The position numbers and the translations under genes are program-made. Under the pieces are notes generated by a model. That model made no database searches, was not told the DNA's origin, and saw nothing but the letters and a program-made list of their open reading frames with translations. A DNA stretch of 64,000 nucleotides from Acidovorax sp. Leaf160 (GTDB lineage Bacteria > Pseudomonadota > Gammaproteobacteria > Burkholderiales > Burkholderiaceae_C): positions 67,843 to 131,842 of the forward strand of contig NZ_LMOV01000025.1 of the NCBI RefSeq assembly GCF_001424265.1, in the 5' to 3' direction. Positions 22,309 through 32,948 of the stretch are shown piece after piece (position 1 is the first letter of the stretch; every line of letters begins with the position of its first letter).

Positions 22309-22794
22309 ATGGCGATCGTTGTCAACAAACCCCTCCCTGAATTTGAAGCCAACGCGACCGGCGGGATCAAGGTCTCCAACACCTCGCACCTGGGCCAGGT
22401 CATGGTGCTGTATTTCTACCCGAAGGACAACACCCCCGGCTGCACCACCGAAGCCATGCAGTTCCGCGACAAGTACAAGGACTTCGTGAAGGCCGGCGCC
22501 GCCGTCTTCGGCGTGTCTCGCGACAACATGAAGTCGCACGACGACTTCAAGGAAAAGCTCGAATTGCCCTTCGAACTCATCGCTGACACCGAAGAGAAGA
22601 TGTGCCACATGTTCGGCGTGGTCAAGAACAAGATCATGTACGGCAAGAAGGTCAAGGGCATCGAGCGCAGCACCTTCCTCGTTGGCCCCGATGGCATCCT
22701 GGTGGAAGAGTGGCGCGGTCTGAAGGTGCCCGGGCATGTGGACGACGTGCTGAAGGCCGTGAAGTCCATCAAGACACTGAAAAAAGCCGCCTGA
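22309..22794 (+). CDS. bcp: Thioredoxin-dependent peroxiredoxin, BCP/PrxQ family
   Basis: 161 residues. Reduces hydrogen peroxide and lipid hydroperoxides with electrons from thioredoxin. Peroxidatic Cys45 in PKDNTPGCTTEA is clear. The usual resolving Cys five residues later is absent (CTTEAM), while Cys99 (EEKMCHMFG) could act as a distant resolving residue, or the enzyme is 1-Cys. SRDNMKSHDDFKEKL and STFLVGPDG are also family features. A TAAAAT (22212-22217) lies upstream as a possible -10. Confidence 0.92.
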   Translation: MAIVVNKPLPEFEANATGGIKVSNTSHLGQVMVLYFYPKDNTPGCTTEAMQFRDKYKDFVKAGAAVFGVSRDNMKSHDDFKEKLELPFELIADTEEKMCHMFGVVKNKIMYGKKVKGIERSTFLVGPDGILVEEWRGLKVPGHVDDVLKAVKSIKTLKKAA

Positions 22795-22882
22795 ACGGCT
22801 GCGGCGACTTGCCGCAGACCGTCACCCAGAGTAGGCATAATGGGTCGATGCTTCAGAGCGATGCAACGACACATTCCCCGAC

Positions 22883-22913
22883 AAAAGCCGCCTTGGCCTC
22901 CAGGCGGCTTTTT
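22883..22913 (+). terminator. Rho-independent terminator after bcp
   Basis: GCCGCCT (22887-22893), loop of 8, AGGCGGC (22902-22908), then TTTTT; an A-run precedes the stem, so it could work in both directions. It separates bcp from the PIN-PhoH gene. Confidence 0.8.
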
Positions 22914-22961
22914 GCTTTTTGACGCGCTCTCTTCCTACTTCTTCCACGAGGCCCCTGCCCC

Positions 22962-24806
22962 ATGCCCCTGCCCCCCGCCCCCGCCAAGCGTGCAGCGCTG
23001 CTCTCCCCGGACGTGTACCTGCAGACCTCCCCATCGGCAGATGCCGAGAACACCGAGCGCGATGCCGACGCCACCGCTTCGGCGCCCACGCGCGGCCGCA
23101 AGCCTGCGGCCCGCACCGGCAAGGCCCCGAGCACCAGCCGCGCTGCCAGCGTGATCGCCGACGCCACCGCCGCCGGCGCTACCCCTGCAAGCTCTCGCCG
23201 CCCAGCCGCACCGGCGCAGGCCGTGCCAGCCGCTCCGGCGGCAGCCCCTGCCGAGCCCGCCCGCTCGCGCAGGTCGCGCCGCCCTGCTGCCGCACCTGCC
23301 GTTGCCCCTGCCGTCGCGGCCGCTCCGCTCGCTCCGGTCGCCACACAGGCACCGGCCTCCAAGAGCGCAGCCACCGCCACGCCAGCCGAGCGGCCACGCA
23401 AGCAGCGAAGCACCGGCCCGAAGAAGATGTTCGTGCTGGACACCAACGTGCTGCTGCACGACCCCACCTGCCTGTTCCGCTTCGAAGAGCACGACATCTT
23501 CCTGCCGATGATCGTGCTGGAGGAACTGGACGGCCACAAGAAGGGCATGACCGAGGTCGCCCGCAACGGACGCCAGGCCAGCCGCACGCTGGACGCGCTG
23601 GTGGGCGTGAAGGGCGCGGACATCGCCCGTGGCATCGATCTCGATTCGACCGGCCAGCGTGCTGCGGGCGGCTGCCTGCACTTCCAGACCGAGCCGCTCG
23701 ACTACCAGCTGCCCACCAGCCTGCCGCAGGGCAAGGCGGACAACCAGATCCTGGGCGTGGTCGAGGCGCTAAGCCATCGCTACGCGCCGCGCGAGGTGGT
23801 GCTGGTGTCCAAGGACATCAACATGCGCGTCAAGGCGCGCGCGCTGGGCCTGAATGCCGAGGACTACCAGAACGACAAGACGCTGGAAGACGGCGACCTG
23901 CTCTATTCCGGCGTGATGGCCCTGCCGGCCGATTTCTGGACCAAGACGGGCAAGAACGTGGAGAGCTGGCAACACGGCGCACACACCTACTACCGCGTGG
24001 GCGGACCGGTCGTGCCGCAGCTGATGATCAACCAGTTCGTGTACTTCGAGGCGCCGGGCGAGCCCAGCCTGTTCGCCCGCGTCACCGAGATCCGCGACAA
24101 GACCGCCGTGCTGCAGACGCTCAAGGACTATGGCTCCGCCAAGAACACGGTCTGGGGCGTGAACACGCGCAACCGCGAGCAGAACTTCGCGATGAACCTG
24201 CTGATGGACCCGGACGTGGACTTCGTCACGCTGGCCGGCACGGCCGGCACCGGCAAGACGCTGATGGCGCTGGCCGCCGGCCTCACGCAGGTGCTGGACG
24301 ACCGCCGCTACACCGAGATCATCATGACCCGCGCCACCGTGAGCGTGGGTGAGGACATCGGCTTCCTGCCCGGCACCGAAGAGGAAAAGATGGGCCCCTG
24401 GATGGGCGCGCTGGACGACAACCTCGAGTTCCTGGCCAAGGGCGACGGCGGCAACGCCGGCGAGTGGGGCCGCGCCGCCACCAACGAGCTGATCAGGAGC
24501 CGCATCAAGATCAAGAGCATGAACTTCATGCGCGGACGCACCTTCCTGAACAAGTACGTGATCATCGACGAGGCGCAGAACCTGACGCCCAAGCAGATGA
24601 AGACGCTGATCACGCGGGCGGGCCCGGGCACCAAGATCATCTGCATGGGCAACCTGGCACAGATCGACACGCCCTACCTGACGGAAGGCTCTTCCGGCCT
24701 GACCTATGCGGTGGACCGCTTCAAGGGCTGGCCGCACAGCGGGCACATCACGCTGGCACGCGGCGAGCGCTCCCGCCTTGCGGACTTCGCCAGCGAGGTG
24801 CTCTGA
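22962..24806 (+). CDS. PIN-PhoH fusion: PIN nuclease domain plus PhoH-like ATPase
   Basis: 614 residues. About residues 1-150 are Ala/Pro/Arg/Thr-rich and probably disordered. A PIN domain begins near 155 (FVLDTNVLLHDP with the first metal-binding Asp), includes FLPMIVLEELDGHKKG, and extends to about 290. The PhoH ATPase follows with Walker A GTAGTGKT near 426, the segment ERSRL..., and Walker B VIIDEAQNLTP. Such fusions (PhoH2-like) are thought to be RNA helicase-nucleases. No signal peptide. Transcribed after the bcp terminator, so it should have its own promoter. Confidence 0.9.
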   Translation: MPLPPAPAKRAALLSPDVYLQTSPSADAENTERDADATASAPTRGRKPAARTGKAPSTSRAASVIADATAAGATPASSRRPAAPAQAVPAAPAAAPAEPARSRRSRRPAAAPAVAPAVAAAPLAPVATQAPASKSAATATPAERPRKQRSTGPKKMFVLDTNVLLHDPTCLFRFEEHDIFLPMIVLEELDGHKKGMTEVARNGRQASRTLDALVGVKGADIARGIDLDSTGQRAAGGCLHFQTEPLDYQLPTSLPQGKADNQILGVVEALSHRYAPREVVLVSKDINMRVKARALGLNAEDYQNDKTLEDGDLLYSGVMALPADFWTKTGKNVESWQHGAHTYYRVGGPVVPQLMINQFVYFEAPGEPSLFARVTEIRDKTAVLQTLKDYGSAKNTVWGVNTRNREQNFAMNLLMDPDVDFVTLAGTAGTGKTLMALAAGLTQVLDDRRYTEIIMTRATVSVGEDIGFLPGTEEEKMGPWMGALDDNLEFLAKGDGGNAGEWGRAATNELIRSRIKIKSMNFMRGRTFLNKYVIIDEAQNLTPKQMKTLITRAGPGTKIICMGNLAQIDTPYLTEGSSGLTYAVDRFKGWPHSGHITLARGERSRLADFASEVL

Positions 24807-24808
24807 GC

Positions 24809-25189
24809 ATGGCGGTGGGATGGATGACGGCGCTCAAGCTGGTGCCGTGGAGCGAGGTGATCGAGGCCACGCCGCAGATCCTGCAGGCGGCGCGCCGCCT
24901 GATGGGCTCGGCCCAGCGCGCGCCTGCAGGGCCCTCACCCGCCGCCGGCGCCACGGCGGCGCTGGGGGTCAGCACCGCCGATCAGCTGGCGGTCATGCGC
25001 GAAGCCCTGCTGCAGCTGCAGGACGAGCAGCGCGCCTCGGCGACGCTGATCGAATCGCTGGCCGAACAGAACGCGGTGCTGGTGCGCGCGGTGGACGCCC
25101 TGCGGGTGCGCCAGCAGCGGCTGCTGTGGGGCGTAGGCGCGCTGGGCGCCGCCACCCTGGTGCTGCTGGCGTGGGCCATCAATCAGTGA
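24809..25189 (+). CDS. Hypothetical coiled-coil protein with C-terminal membrane anchor
   Basis: 126 residues, starting 2 nt after the PhoH stop, so presumably co-translated with it. Residues about 52-100 (TADQLAVMREALLQLQDEQRASATLIESLAEQNAVLV) have coiled-coil character; a single hydrophobic helix at about 107-124 (LLWGVGALGAATLVLLAW) ends the protein, suggesting a tail anchor with the coil in the cytoplasm. No known family. The tight linkage suggests it could tether or modulate the PIN-PhoH protein; that is inference. Confidence 0.7.
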   Translation: MAVGWMTALKLVPWSEVIEATPQILQAARRLMGSAQRAPAGPSPAAGATAALGVSTADQLAVMREALLQLQDEQRASATLIESLAEQNAVLVRAVDALRVRQQRLLWGVGALGAATLVLLAWAINQ

Positions 25190-25240
25190 GACGCTGAGCG
25201 CGTCCTCACCAGCCCGGTCCGCCTGACGGACGCAACCCGG

Positions 25241-25299
25241 CAGCTATCAAAAAAATAGCACCTCGCGCTTGTACATCAAGCGCCAGGTGCTATTTTCAT
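25241..25299 (+). repeat. Dispersed AT-rich repeat, copy 5, forming a bidirectional terminator
   Basis: AAAAATAGCACCT, CGCTTG, 5-nt loop, CAAGCG, AGGTGCTATTTT: a long near-perfect stem flanked by A and T runs. It lies between the convergent membrane-anchor gene and dnaB, and the U-runs on both strands make it a good terminator for each. Confidence 0.85.
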
Positions 25300-25310
25300 G
25301 CCGCAGACGA

Positions 25311-26744
25311 TCAGAAGTCGTCGCCGCTGTAGCCCATCGCCAAGTTCTCGAAGCGGGTCTGGTTCTTCTGGAAGAACACCTTCACCGTGCCGGTCGGGCC
25401 GTTCCGCTGCTTGCCGATGATGATCTCGGCGATGTTCGGCTCCTTGCTGTCCTTGTTGTAGTAGTCGTCGCGGTAGATGAACATGATGATGTCCGCGTCC
25501 TGCTCGATGGCGCCCGACTCGCGCAGGTCGGACATCATGGGCCGCTTGTCGGTGCGCTGCTCCACCGAGCGGTTCAGCTGCGACAGCGCGATCACCGGGC
25601 ACTGCAGTTCCTTGGCCAGCATCTTCAGGCCCCGCGAGATCTCGCCCAGCTCGGTGGCCCGGTTGTCGCCGCCGCTGGCGCCGGAGCCGCTCATCAGCTG
25701 CAGGTAGTCGACCACGATCAGGCCGAGCTTGCCGCACTGGCGCGCCAGCCGGCGGGCGTTGGCGCGCAACTCGCTGGGCGTGAGGCCGGGCGTTTCGTCG
25801 ATGTGCAGCGACACCGTGCGCAGGCGCTCGATGGCCTCGGTCAGGCGCGGCCACTCCTCGTCGCTCAGCTTGCCGGTGCGCAGATTGCCCTGGTTGACGC
25901 GGCCGATGGAGCCCACGATACGCACCGCCAGCTGGGCGGCGCCCATTTCCATCGAGAAGATGGCGACCGGCAGGCCTTCGTTCAGCGCCACGTGCTCGGC
26001 GATGTTCACCGCGAACGAGGTCTTGCCCATGGAGGGGCGGGCCGCCAGCACCACCATGTCGCCCGCCTGCAGGCCGGACGTCATGCGGTCCAGATCGGCG
26101 AAGCCCGTGGGCACGCCGGTCACGTCCATGGGGTTGTCGGCCATCTCCTGGACGCGGTCCAGCAGGTCGATCACCAGCGTGTCGAGCGACTGGAAGCCCT
26201 GCTTCATGCGCGAGCCTTCTTCGCCGATGGCGAAGATCTTCTGCTCGGCCTCGTCCAGGATGCGCTCCACCGTCTTGCCCATCGGATTGAAGGCGTTGGT
26301 CGAGATCTCGTCGCTGGCCGTGACCAGCTTGCGCAGCACCGAGCGCTCGCGCACGATCTCCGCGTAGCGCCGGATGTTGCTGGCGCTGGGCACGTACTGC
26401 GCCAGGTTGTTGAGGTAGGCCAGGCCACCCACCTCCTCGGCCTTGCCCAGGCTCTGCAGTTCCTCGAACACCGTGATGACGTCGGCCGGCTTGCTGGCGT
26501 TGATCAGCTTGCCGATGGCGGCGTAGATCTGCTGGTGTTCGTGCCGGTAGAAGTCGCTGTCGACCAGCAGGTCGCCCACCCGGTCCCAGGCCATGTTGTC
26601 CAGCAGCAGCCCGCCCAGCACACTGGATTCGGCCTCGACCGAGTGCGGCGGCACGCGCAACTGCGCCACTTCGCGATCGGCGGAGGACTGGGGCAGCGAC
26701 GAGGGCGTGAATTCGTCGTCGAGAGGGGGCATGACGGCGGACAT
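25311..26744 (-). CDS. dnaB: Replicative DNA helicase DnaB
   Basis: 477 residues, ATG at 26744 with a GAAGGAG site 7 nt upstream. Hexameric 5'-3' helicase at the replication fork. Seen: N-terminal domain (PPHSVEAESSVLGGLLLD), RecA fold with Walker A ARPSMGKTSF, ALFSMEMG-like AIFSMEMG, VVDYLQLM and the C-terminal RFENLAMGY-type end. It is the last gene of the rpsF-priB-rpsR-rplI-dnaB group, but a terminator-like hairpin and a 187-nt gap before it point to partly independent expression. No intein is present. Confidence 0.97.
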   Translation of the reverse strand: MSAVMPPLDDEFTPSSLPQSSADREVAQLRVPPHSVEAESSVLGGLLLDNMAWDRVGDLLVDSDFYRHEHQQIYAAIGKLINASKPADVITVFEELQSLGKAEEVGGLAYLNNLAQYVPSASNIRRYAEIVRERSVLRKLVTASDEISTNAFNPMGKTVERILDEAEQKIFAIGEEGSRMKQGFQSLDTLVIDLLDRVQEMADNPMDVTGVPTGFADLDRMTSGLQAGDMVVLAARPSMGKTSFAVNIAEHVALNEGLPVAIFSMEMGAAQLAVRIVGSIGRVNQGNLRTGKLSDEEWPRLTEAIERLRTVSLHIDETPGLTPSELRANARRLARQCGKLGLIVVDYLQLMSGSGASGGDNRATELGEISRGLKMLAKELQCPVIALSQLNRSVEQRTDKRPMMSDLRESGAIEQDADIIMFIYRDDYYNKDSKEPNIAEIIIGKQRNGPTGTVKVFFQKNQTRFENLAMGYSGDDF

Positions 26745-26806
26745 CGGCGGACTCCTTCAGCGGGGCGAGAGAACCGGCCCCACGGGACCGGGGCTGGGGA
26801 CAGACC

Positions 26807-26815
26807 TGTGGACAA
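26807..26815 (-). promoter_or_regulatory. DnaA-box-like nonamer upstream of dnaB
   Basis: Minus strand TTGTCCACA, one mismatch from TTATCCACA, 63 nt upstream of the dnaB start. A single nonamer can occur by chance. Confidence 0.3.
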
Positions 26816-26881
26816 ACCGTTGACAGGCAGGGGACGCGCAGTGGATGCGCTGTGCATGGCGCAGGCGGCCATAAAGCACAA

Positions 26882-26902
26882 AAGCCGCCCGGAGGGCGGC
26901 TT
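26882..26902 (-). terminator. Terminator after rplI
   Basis: AAGCCGCCC / GGGCGGCTT, a 9-bp stem with a 3-nt loop, followed on the minus strand by TTGTGCTTT. It stands 30 nt after the rplI stop, before dnaB. Confidence 0.7.
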
Positions 26903-26931
26903 CGTTGCTGTGGTCAGCGGGTCGCTTGCGG

Positions 26932-27384
26932 TTAAGCGGTTTCGCCGTAGACCGACACGGTGACTTCCACCACCACGTCGGTGTGCAGGGCCACGCTCAC
27001 GGTGCTGTCGCCAACGACCTTGATCGGGCCGTTGGGCAGGCGCACTTGCGACTTCACGACTTGGTAGCCTTGCTTGTTCAGCTCTTCGGCGATGTCGTGG
27101 TTGGTGACGGAGCCGAACAGGCGGCCGTCAACGCCGGCCTTCTGCGTCAGCTTGACGGTCGTGCCGCCGAGCTTTTCGCCTTGGGCTTCGGCTTCTGCCA
27201 GCTTGGCGGCAGCAGCCTTTTCCAGTTCGGCGCGCTTGGCTTCGAACTCAGCCTTGTTGGCTTCCGTGGCACGACGGGCGCGGCCCGAAGGGATCAGGAA
27301 GTTGCGGGCGTAGCCGTCCTTGACCTTGACGATTTCGCCCAGGTTGCCGAGGTTCACGACCTTGTCGAGCAGGATGATTTGCAT
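26932..27384 (-). CDS. rplI: 50S ribosomal protein L9
   Basis: 150 residues. [32 protein letters not shown] is the typical N-domain that binds 23S rRNA domain V; a long charged connecting helix (about 41-75) and the C-terminal domain ([16 protein letters not shown]) follow. Normal length for L9. Located 11 nt after rpsR in the ribosomal-replication operon. Confidence 0.98.
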   Translation of the reverse strand: MQIILLDKVVNLGNLGEIVKVKDGYARNFLIPSGRARRATEANKAEFEAKRAELEKAAAAKLAEAEAQGEKLGGTTVKLTQKAGVDGRLFGSVTNHDIAEELNKQGYQVVKSQVRLPNGPIKVVGDSTVSVALHTDVVVEVTVSVYGETA

Positions 27385-27395
27385 GGTCGGGCTCC

Positions 27396-27677
27396 TTAGA
27401 TCTTGTGCTGGTCGCTGTAAGGCACCAGTGCCAGGAAGCGGGCGCGCTTGATGGCGGTGTTCAGCTGACGCTGGTAGATGGCGCGCGTGCCGGTCAGGCG
27501 CGCGGGGATGATCTTGCCGTTTTCGGCGATGAAGTCACGCAGGGTGTCGACATCCTTGTAGTCGATCTCTTCCACGCCAGCGACCGTGAAGCGGCAGAAG
27601 CGCTTGCGCTTGAACAGCAGGGACTGGGTGTTGCGCTTTGGGCGCTTGTCTTTGTTGAACTTCTTGAACGTGGCCAT
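27396..27677 (-). CDS. rpsR: 30S ribosomal protein S18
   Basis: 93 residues. Seen: [23 protein letters not shown] and the conserved [34 protein letters not shown]18 pairs with S6 on the small-subunit platform; its partner rpsF is two genes upstream. The basic N-terminal extension ([12 protein letters not shown]) is normal for beta-proteobacteria. Confidence 0.98.
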   Translation of the reverse strand: MATFKKFNKDKRPKRNTQSLLFKRKRFCRFTVAGVEEIDYKDVDTLRDFIAENGKIIPARLTGTRAIYQRQLNTAIKRARFLALVPYSDQHKI

Positions 27678-27695
27678 TTTCGGACCCCTTGAAAA

Positions 27696-27986
27696 TTAAT
27701 CTTGTTGAATATCCTGGATGTGGAGAACCAGCCCTTTGCCGTTGCGTGGCGAGGCCAGAAAACCCTGGAATTTCCAGCGGCTTCCCAATGCCTGCCTGGC
27801 CAGCCGCTCTGCGAGCGCGCCGAAGGCCACTGCTTTCACGGCAGCCCGGACTTCGCGCCGGGTACCTGCTTCCTGCTGCTGCGACTCGTGTTCGAGCCGC
27901 AAGTCCAGCGCAGGCAGTCCGGCGGGCGTGTAACGCAAGGGCTTCGCCTCGCCGATACAGGCCGTCAGGGCAACGTGGTTTTCCAC
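27696..27986 (-). CDS. priB: Primosomal replication protein N (PriB)
   Basis: 96 residues from a GTG at 27986. The OB fold shows VALTACIGEAKPLRYTPAGLPALDLRLEHES and AVAFGALAERLARQALG, typical of PriB, which stimulates PriA helicase during restart of stalled forks. The start is decided by the in-frame rpsF stop 24 nt upstream; no ATG exists in between. A GGGAGGA ribosome site sits unusually close to the GTG, which could keep expression low. Confidence 0.93.
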   Translation of the reverse strand: MENHVALTACIGEAKPLRYTPAGLPALDLRLEHESQQQEAGTRREVRAAVKAVAFGALAERLARQALGSRWKFQGFLASPRNGKGLVLHIQDIQQD

Positions 27987-28010
27987 TCCTCCCGGCTCAA
28001 AGGCCGTCGA

Positions 28011-28394
28011 TCAGCGCTGTTCGCGCTCGGTCGCGGCGAATTCGGCTTGGCTGGCCTTGCGGGCTTCTTCGCGCTCGACGGTCTTCATCATCGAAGAGGG
28101 GCCCGTGTCGGCCTTCTTCTTCTGAACCGTCAGGTGGCGCAGCACGGCGTCGTTGAACTTGAAGGCGTGCTCCAGTTCAGCCATCACGGCCTGGTCGGCT
28201 TCGATGTTCACGCACAGGTAGTGGGCCTTGGCCAGCTTGTTGATCAGGTACGCCAGTTGACGGCGGCCCCAGTCTTCCACGCGGTGCACCTTGCCGCCGC
28301 CGGCGGTGATCATGCCCTTGTAGCGCTCCAGCATGGCTGGAACTTGTTCGCTTTGATCCGGGTGGATCAACAAAATGATTTCGTAATGACGCAT
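28011..28394 (-). CDS. rpsF: 30S ribosomal protein S6
   Basis: 127 residues, ATG at 28394 with a GGAG upstream. Seen: [42 protein letters not shown] and HYLCVNIEA, diagnostic of S6. The C-terminal tail beyond residue 100 is charged. First gene of the rpsF-priB-rpsR-rplI group, a conserved order that pairs S6 and S18 synthesis. Confidence 0.98.
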   Translation of the reverse strand: MRHYEIILLIHPDQSEQVPAMLERYKGMITAGGGKVHRVEDWGRRQLAYLINKLAKAHYLCVNIEADQAVMAELEHAFKFNDAVLRHLTVQKKKADTGPSSMMKTVEREEARKASQAEFAATEREQR

Positions 28395-28574
28395 GCAAAC
28401 TCCTTCTGGATGACACCACCTGCTGCGTCTTTTGAAGCAGTGTGGCAAGGCAAAGCCGGCGATTATAGCGCGTGCGGTTCGGGCTTGTACACTGGCATCC
28501 CCGTTGCAGGGCCGCGACGGGCCGGCCTGACGGCACCGGCCGCCCCGGCGCGGCCGAATGCGCAAGGCTTTCCG

Positions 28575-28602
28575 CTTGAAATCCGCCGGGTCGCACCGAC
28601 CT
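28575..28602 (+). promoter_or_regulatory. Weak sigma-32-like promoter of grpE
   Basis: CTTGAA (28575-28580), 14-nt spacer, ACCGACCT (4 of 8 to the -10 consensus), 35 nt before the grpE ATG. The spacing equals that at clpB and dnaK, which raises its credibility somewhat. Confidence 0.4.
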
Positions 28603-28636
28603 CTGGCGCGTACCGTTCATTTTCCAACACACCGAC

Positions 28637-29191
28637 ATGTCCGACCACAATCCAGCCAACGCCCCTGCGGGCCAGCAGCCCGCCCCCGAAGAAGTCGAAG
28701 CCGCGATGGCGGCCCACACGTCCGACGAGCTGAGCCGGCTGCAGAACGAGCTGGCCGAGCTCAAGGCCAAGAGCGCCGATCTGGCCGACCAGTTCCTGCG
28801 CGCCAAGGCCGAGGCCGAGAATGCGCGCCGCCGGGCCGAAGACGAGGTGTCGAAAGCGCGCAAGTTCGGCATCGAGAGCTTTGCCGAAAGCCTGCTGCCG
28901 GTGGCCGACAGCCTGGCCGCCGCGCTGGCCATCAAGGACGCGACGCCCGAGCAGCTGCGCGAAGGCTCCGACGCCACGCTGCGCCAGCTGACCGCCGCAC
29001 TGGAGCGCAACAAGGTGCTGGCGATCAACCCGGCCGCCGGCGAGAAGTTCGACCCGCACCAGCACCAGGCGATCAGCGTGGTGCCGGCCGAGCAGGAGGC
29101 CAACACCGTTGTCACCGTGCTGCAAAAGGGCTATGTGATCGCCGACCGCGTGCTGCGGCCCGCCCTGGTGACGGTGACGGCGCCGAAGTAA
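28637..29191 (+). CDS. grpE: Nucleotide exchange factor GrpE
   Basis: 184 residues. Acidic disordered N-terminus, long coiled coil ([32 protein letters not shown]), then the beta domain with [11 protein letters not shown] and [21 protein letters not shown] that opens the DnaK nucleotide cleft. First of the grpE-dnaK-dnaJ trio; 141 nt to dnaK. Confidence 0.97.
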   Translation: MSDHNPANAPAGQQPAPEEVEAAMAAHTSDELSRLQNELAELKAKSADLADQFLRAKAEAENARRRAEDEVSKARKFGIESFAESLLPVADSLAAALAIKDATPEQLREGSDATLRQLTAALERNKVLAINPAAGEKFDPHQHQAISVVPAEQEANTVVTVLQKGYVIADRVLRPALVTVTAPK

Positions 29192-29263
29192 GGCAAGGCG
29201 CCTGCGCCGGGGCGAACGTGCGCCCCACGGCATCCCGACCCTCAAATTTTTAGGGTCCGCCGG

Positions 29264-29291
29264 CTTGAAGCCGGACAAGTTATCCACAAGT
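29264..29291 (+). promoter_or_regulatory. Sigma-32-like promoter of dnaK
   Basis: CTTGAA (29264-29269), 14-nt spacer, CCACAAGT (5 of 8 to CCCCATNT). The predicted start lies near 29298, about 35 nt before the dnaK ATG. The -10 part overlaps a perfect DnaA box. Confidence 0.5.
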
Positions 29292-29305
29292 TACGGTCAT
29301 CCACA
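29280..29305 (+). promoter_or_regulatory. Two DnaA-box nonamers before dnaK
   Basis: TTATCCACA at 29280-29288 (perfect) and TCATCCACA at 29297-29305 (one mismatch), same orientation, 17 nt apart, straddling the predicted dnaK promoter. Confidence 0.5.
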
Positions 29306-29332
29306 TTTTTTGTCAGACAAGCGGAGAACAAC

Positions 29333-31297
<1,965 letters not shown>

Positions 31298-31388
31298 TCT
31301 CCGCGCGAGCGTGATCCGCTAGCCGCCGCGCCAGGCCCTCCCCCAGGGGCCAGCGCGGCGTTCCTGTTCCAACGAGGCTCGAAAAGAC

Positions 31389-32531
31389 ATGTCCAAGAGA
31401 GACTATTACGAAGTGCTGGGCGTTCCCAAGAACGCCTCGGACGACGAAATCAAGAAGGCTTATCGCAAGCTGGCGATGAAGCACCACCCGGACCGCAACC
31501 AGGGTGATGCCGCCAAGCCGGCGGAAGAGAAGTTCAAGGAGGCCAAGGAGGCCTACGAGATGCTCTCCGATCCGCAGAAGCGCGCGGCCTATGACCAGTA
31601 CGGCCATGCCGGCGTGGACCCGAACATGCGCGGCCCGGGTGCCGGCGCAGAGGGTTTCGGCGGCTTCGCCGAGGCGTTCGGCGACATCTTCGGCGACATG
31701 TTCGGCCAGCAGCGCGGCGGCGCACGGGGCGCGGGCGGCCGGCAGGTCTACCGCGGCAACGACCTGAGCTATGCGATGGAAGTCACGCTGGAAGAAGCCG
31801 CCAAGGGCAAGGAAGCGCAGATCCGCATCCCCTCGTGGGATTCGTGCGAAACCTGCCACGGCAGCGGTGCCAAGCCGGGCACCAGCGCCAAGACCTGCGG
31901 CACCTGCCAGGGGTCGGGCACGGTGCAGATGCGCCAGGGCTTCTTCAGCGTGCAGCAGACCTGCCCGCACTGCCGCGGCACGGGCAAGATCATTCCCGAG
32001 CCCTGCGGCACCTGCCACGGCCAGGGCAAGGTCAAGAAGCAGAAGACGCTGGAAGTGAAGATCCCCGCCGGCATCGACGACGGCATGCGCATCCGCAGCA
32101 CGGGCAACGGCGAGCCGGGCTCCAACGGCGGGCCGCCGGGCGACCTCTACATCGAGATCCGCGTCAAGAAGCACGACATCTTCGAGCGCGACGGCGACGA
32201 CCTGCACTGCCAGGTGCCGGTGAGCTTCATCACCGCCGCGCTGGGCGGCGAGATCGAAGTGCCCACGCTGGCGGGCAAGGCGGCCATCGACATTCCGGAG
32301 GGCACCCAGGCCGGCAAGCAGTTCCGCCTGCGCGGCAAGGGCATCAAGGGTGTGCGCTCCAGCTACCCGGGCGACCTGTACTGCCACATCGCGGTGGAGA
32401 CGCCGGTCAAGCTGACCGAGCACCAGCGCAAGCTGCTGAAGGAACTGGACGAGTCGCTGAAGAAGGGTGGCGCCAAGCATTCGCCGACGGGCGAGAGCTG
32501 GACGGATCGGCTGAAGAACCTCTTCACCTGA
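31389..32531 (+). CDS. dnaJ: Chaperone DnaJ (Hsp40)
   Basis: 380 residues. J-domain with HPD (KHHPDRN), a Gly/Phe-rich region near 75-115, four CxxCxGxG zinc motifs ([32 protein letters not shown]), and the C-terminal substrate domain. Type I DnaJ. Follows dnaK by 91 nt; a strong terminator ends the unit. Confidence 0.98.
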   Translation: MSKRDYYEVLGVPKNASDDEIKKAYRKLAMKHHPDRNQGDAAKPAEEKFKEAKEAYEMLSDPQKRAAYDQYGHAGVDPNMRGPGAGAEGFGGFAEAFGDIFGDMFGQQRGGARGAGGRQVYRGNDLSYAMEVTLEEAAKGKEAQIRIPSWDSCETCHGSGAKPGTSAKTCGTCQGSGTVQMRQGFFSVQQTCPHCRGTGKIIPEPCGTCHGQGKVKKQKTLEVKIPAGIDDGMRIRSTGNGEPGSNGGPPGDLYIEIRVKKHDIFERDGDDLHCQVPVSFITAALGGEIEVPTLAGKAAIDIPEGTQAGKQFRLRGKGIKGVRSSYPGDLYCHIAVETPVKLTEHQRKLLKELDESLKKGGAKHSPTGESWTDRLKNLFT

Positions 32532-32573
32532 CCGGGACCAGGGCCCCGCTCCCCGCCCCCTTCCGCACGAAAG

Positions 32574-32611
32574 ACCGCTCCGCGCCTCCTGGCCCGGGGC
32601 GGTTTTTTTTT
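32574..32611 (+). terminator. Rho-independent terminator of grpE-dnaK-dnaJ
   Basis: ACCGCTCCG (32574-32582) pairs with CGGGGCGGT (32595-32603), one G-U pair, then a run of nine T. Confidence 0.88.
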
Positions 32612-32699
32612 GGAGATGGCGGCGTGGCTGCGCAAGGGCCCATGGGCACGGCCATCCGCCGGCCCGCAGCGGCCGATGGGCGCTCCCGCGCCTCGCTCC

Positions 32700-32755
32700 A
32701 CTATCTTTTCAATAGCACGCTGCGCTGGTCAATCCTCGCATTGGAAGTCAAAGCA
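32700..32755 (+). repeat. Dispersed AT-rich repeat, copy 6 (degenerate)
   Basis: CTATCTTTTCAATAGC followed by TGCGCTGG and a GCATTGGAAG end. The left arm is family-like; the right half has drifted. Confidence 0.45.
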
Positions 32756-32948
32756 GCCCCAATGCCTGACGCCCCTTCGGGATGCCGCTATCTTTTTCGG
32801 AGCGCCAACGCGATCGATGAGGCCAGGGCCGGTGATAGGCGATGGACGCCATCGTAATCCACGATGGCCGGGAGCCCGTGGCTGTAGGAAAATCGCTTCA
32901 GCTTCTCCAAACGAGAAGAAGCCCAAGCCCCCCCAGCCTCCTCCACCG

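Larger units (their letters stand above)
32532..32948. other. Gap between dnaJ and the LysR gene
   Basis: 417 bases with the dnaJ terminator at its start and a degenerate dispersed repeat (copy 6) near 32700. The LysR frame is open through most of it but without coding character. No further gene or RNA recognised. Confidence 0.6.

Noticed and set aside
29280-29305. DnaA boxes considered as a replication origin
   Set aside because: Only two nonamers, no AT-rich unwinding region and no dnaA or dnaN next to them.
32610-32948. N-terminal extension of the LysR gene
   Set aside because: It crosses a degenerate repeat and has no regulator-like sequence; the winged helix begins after 32949.
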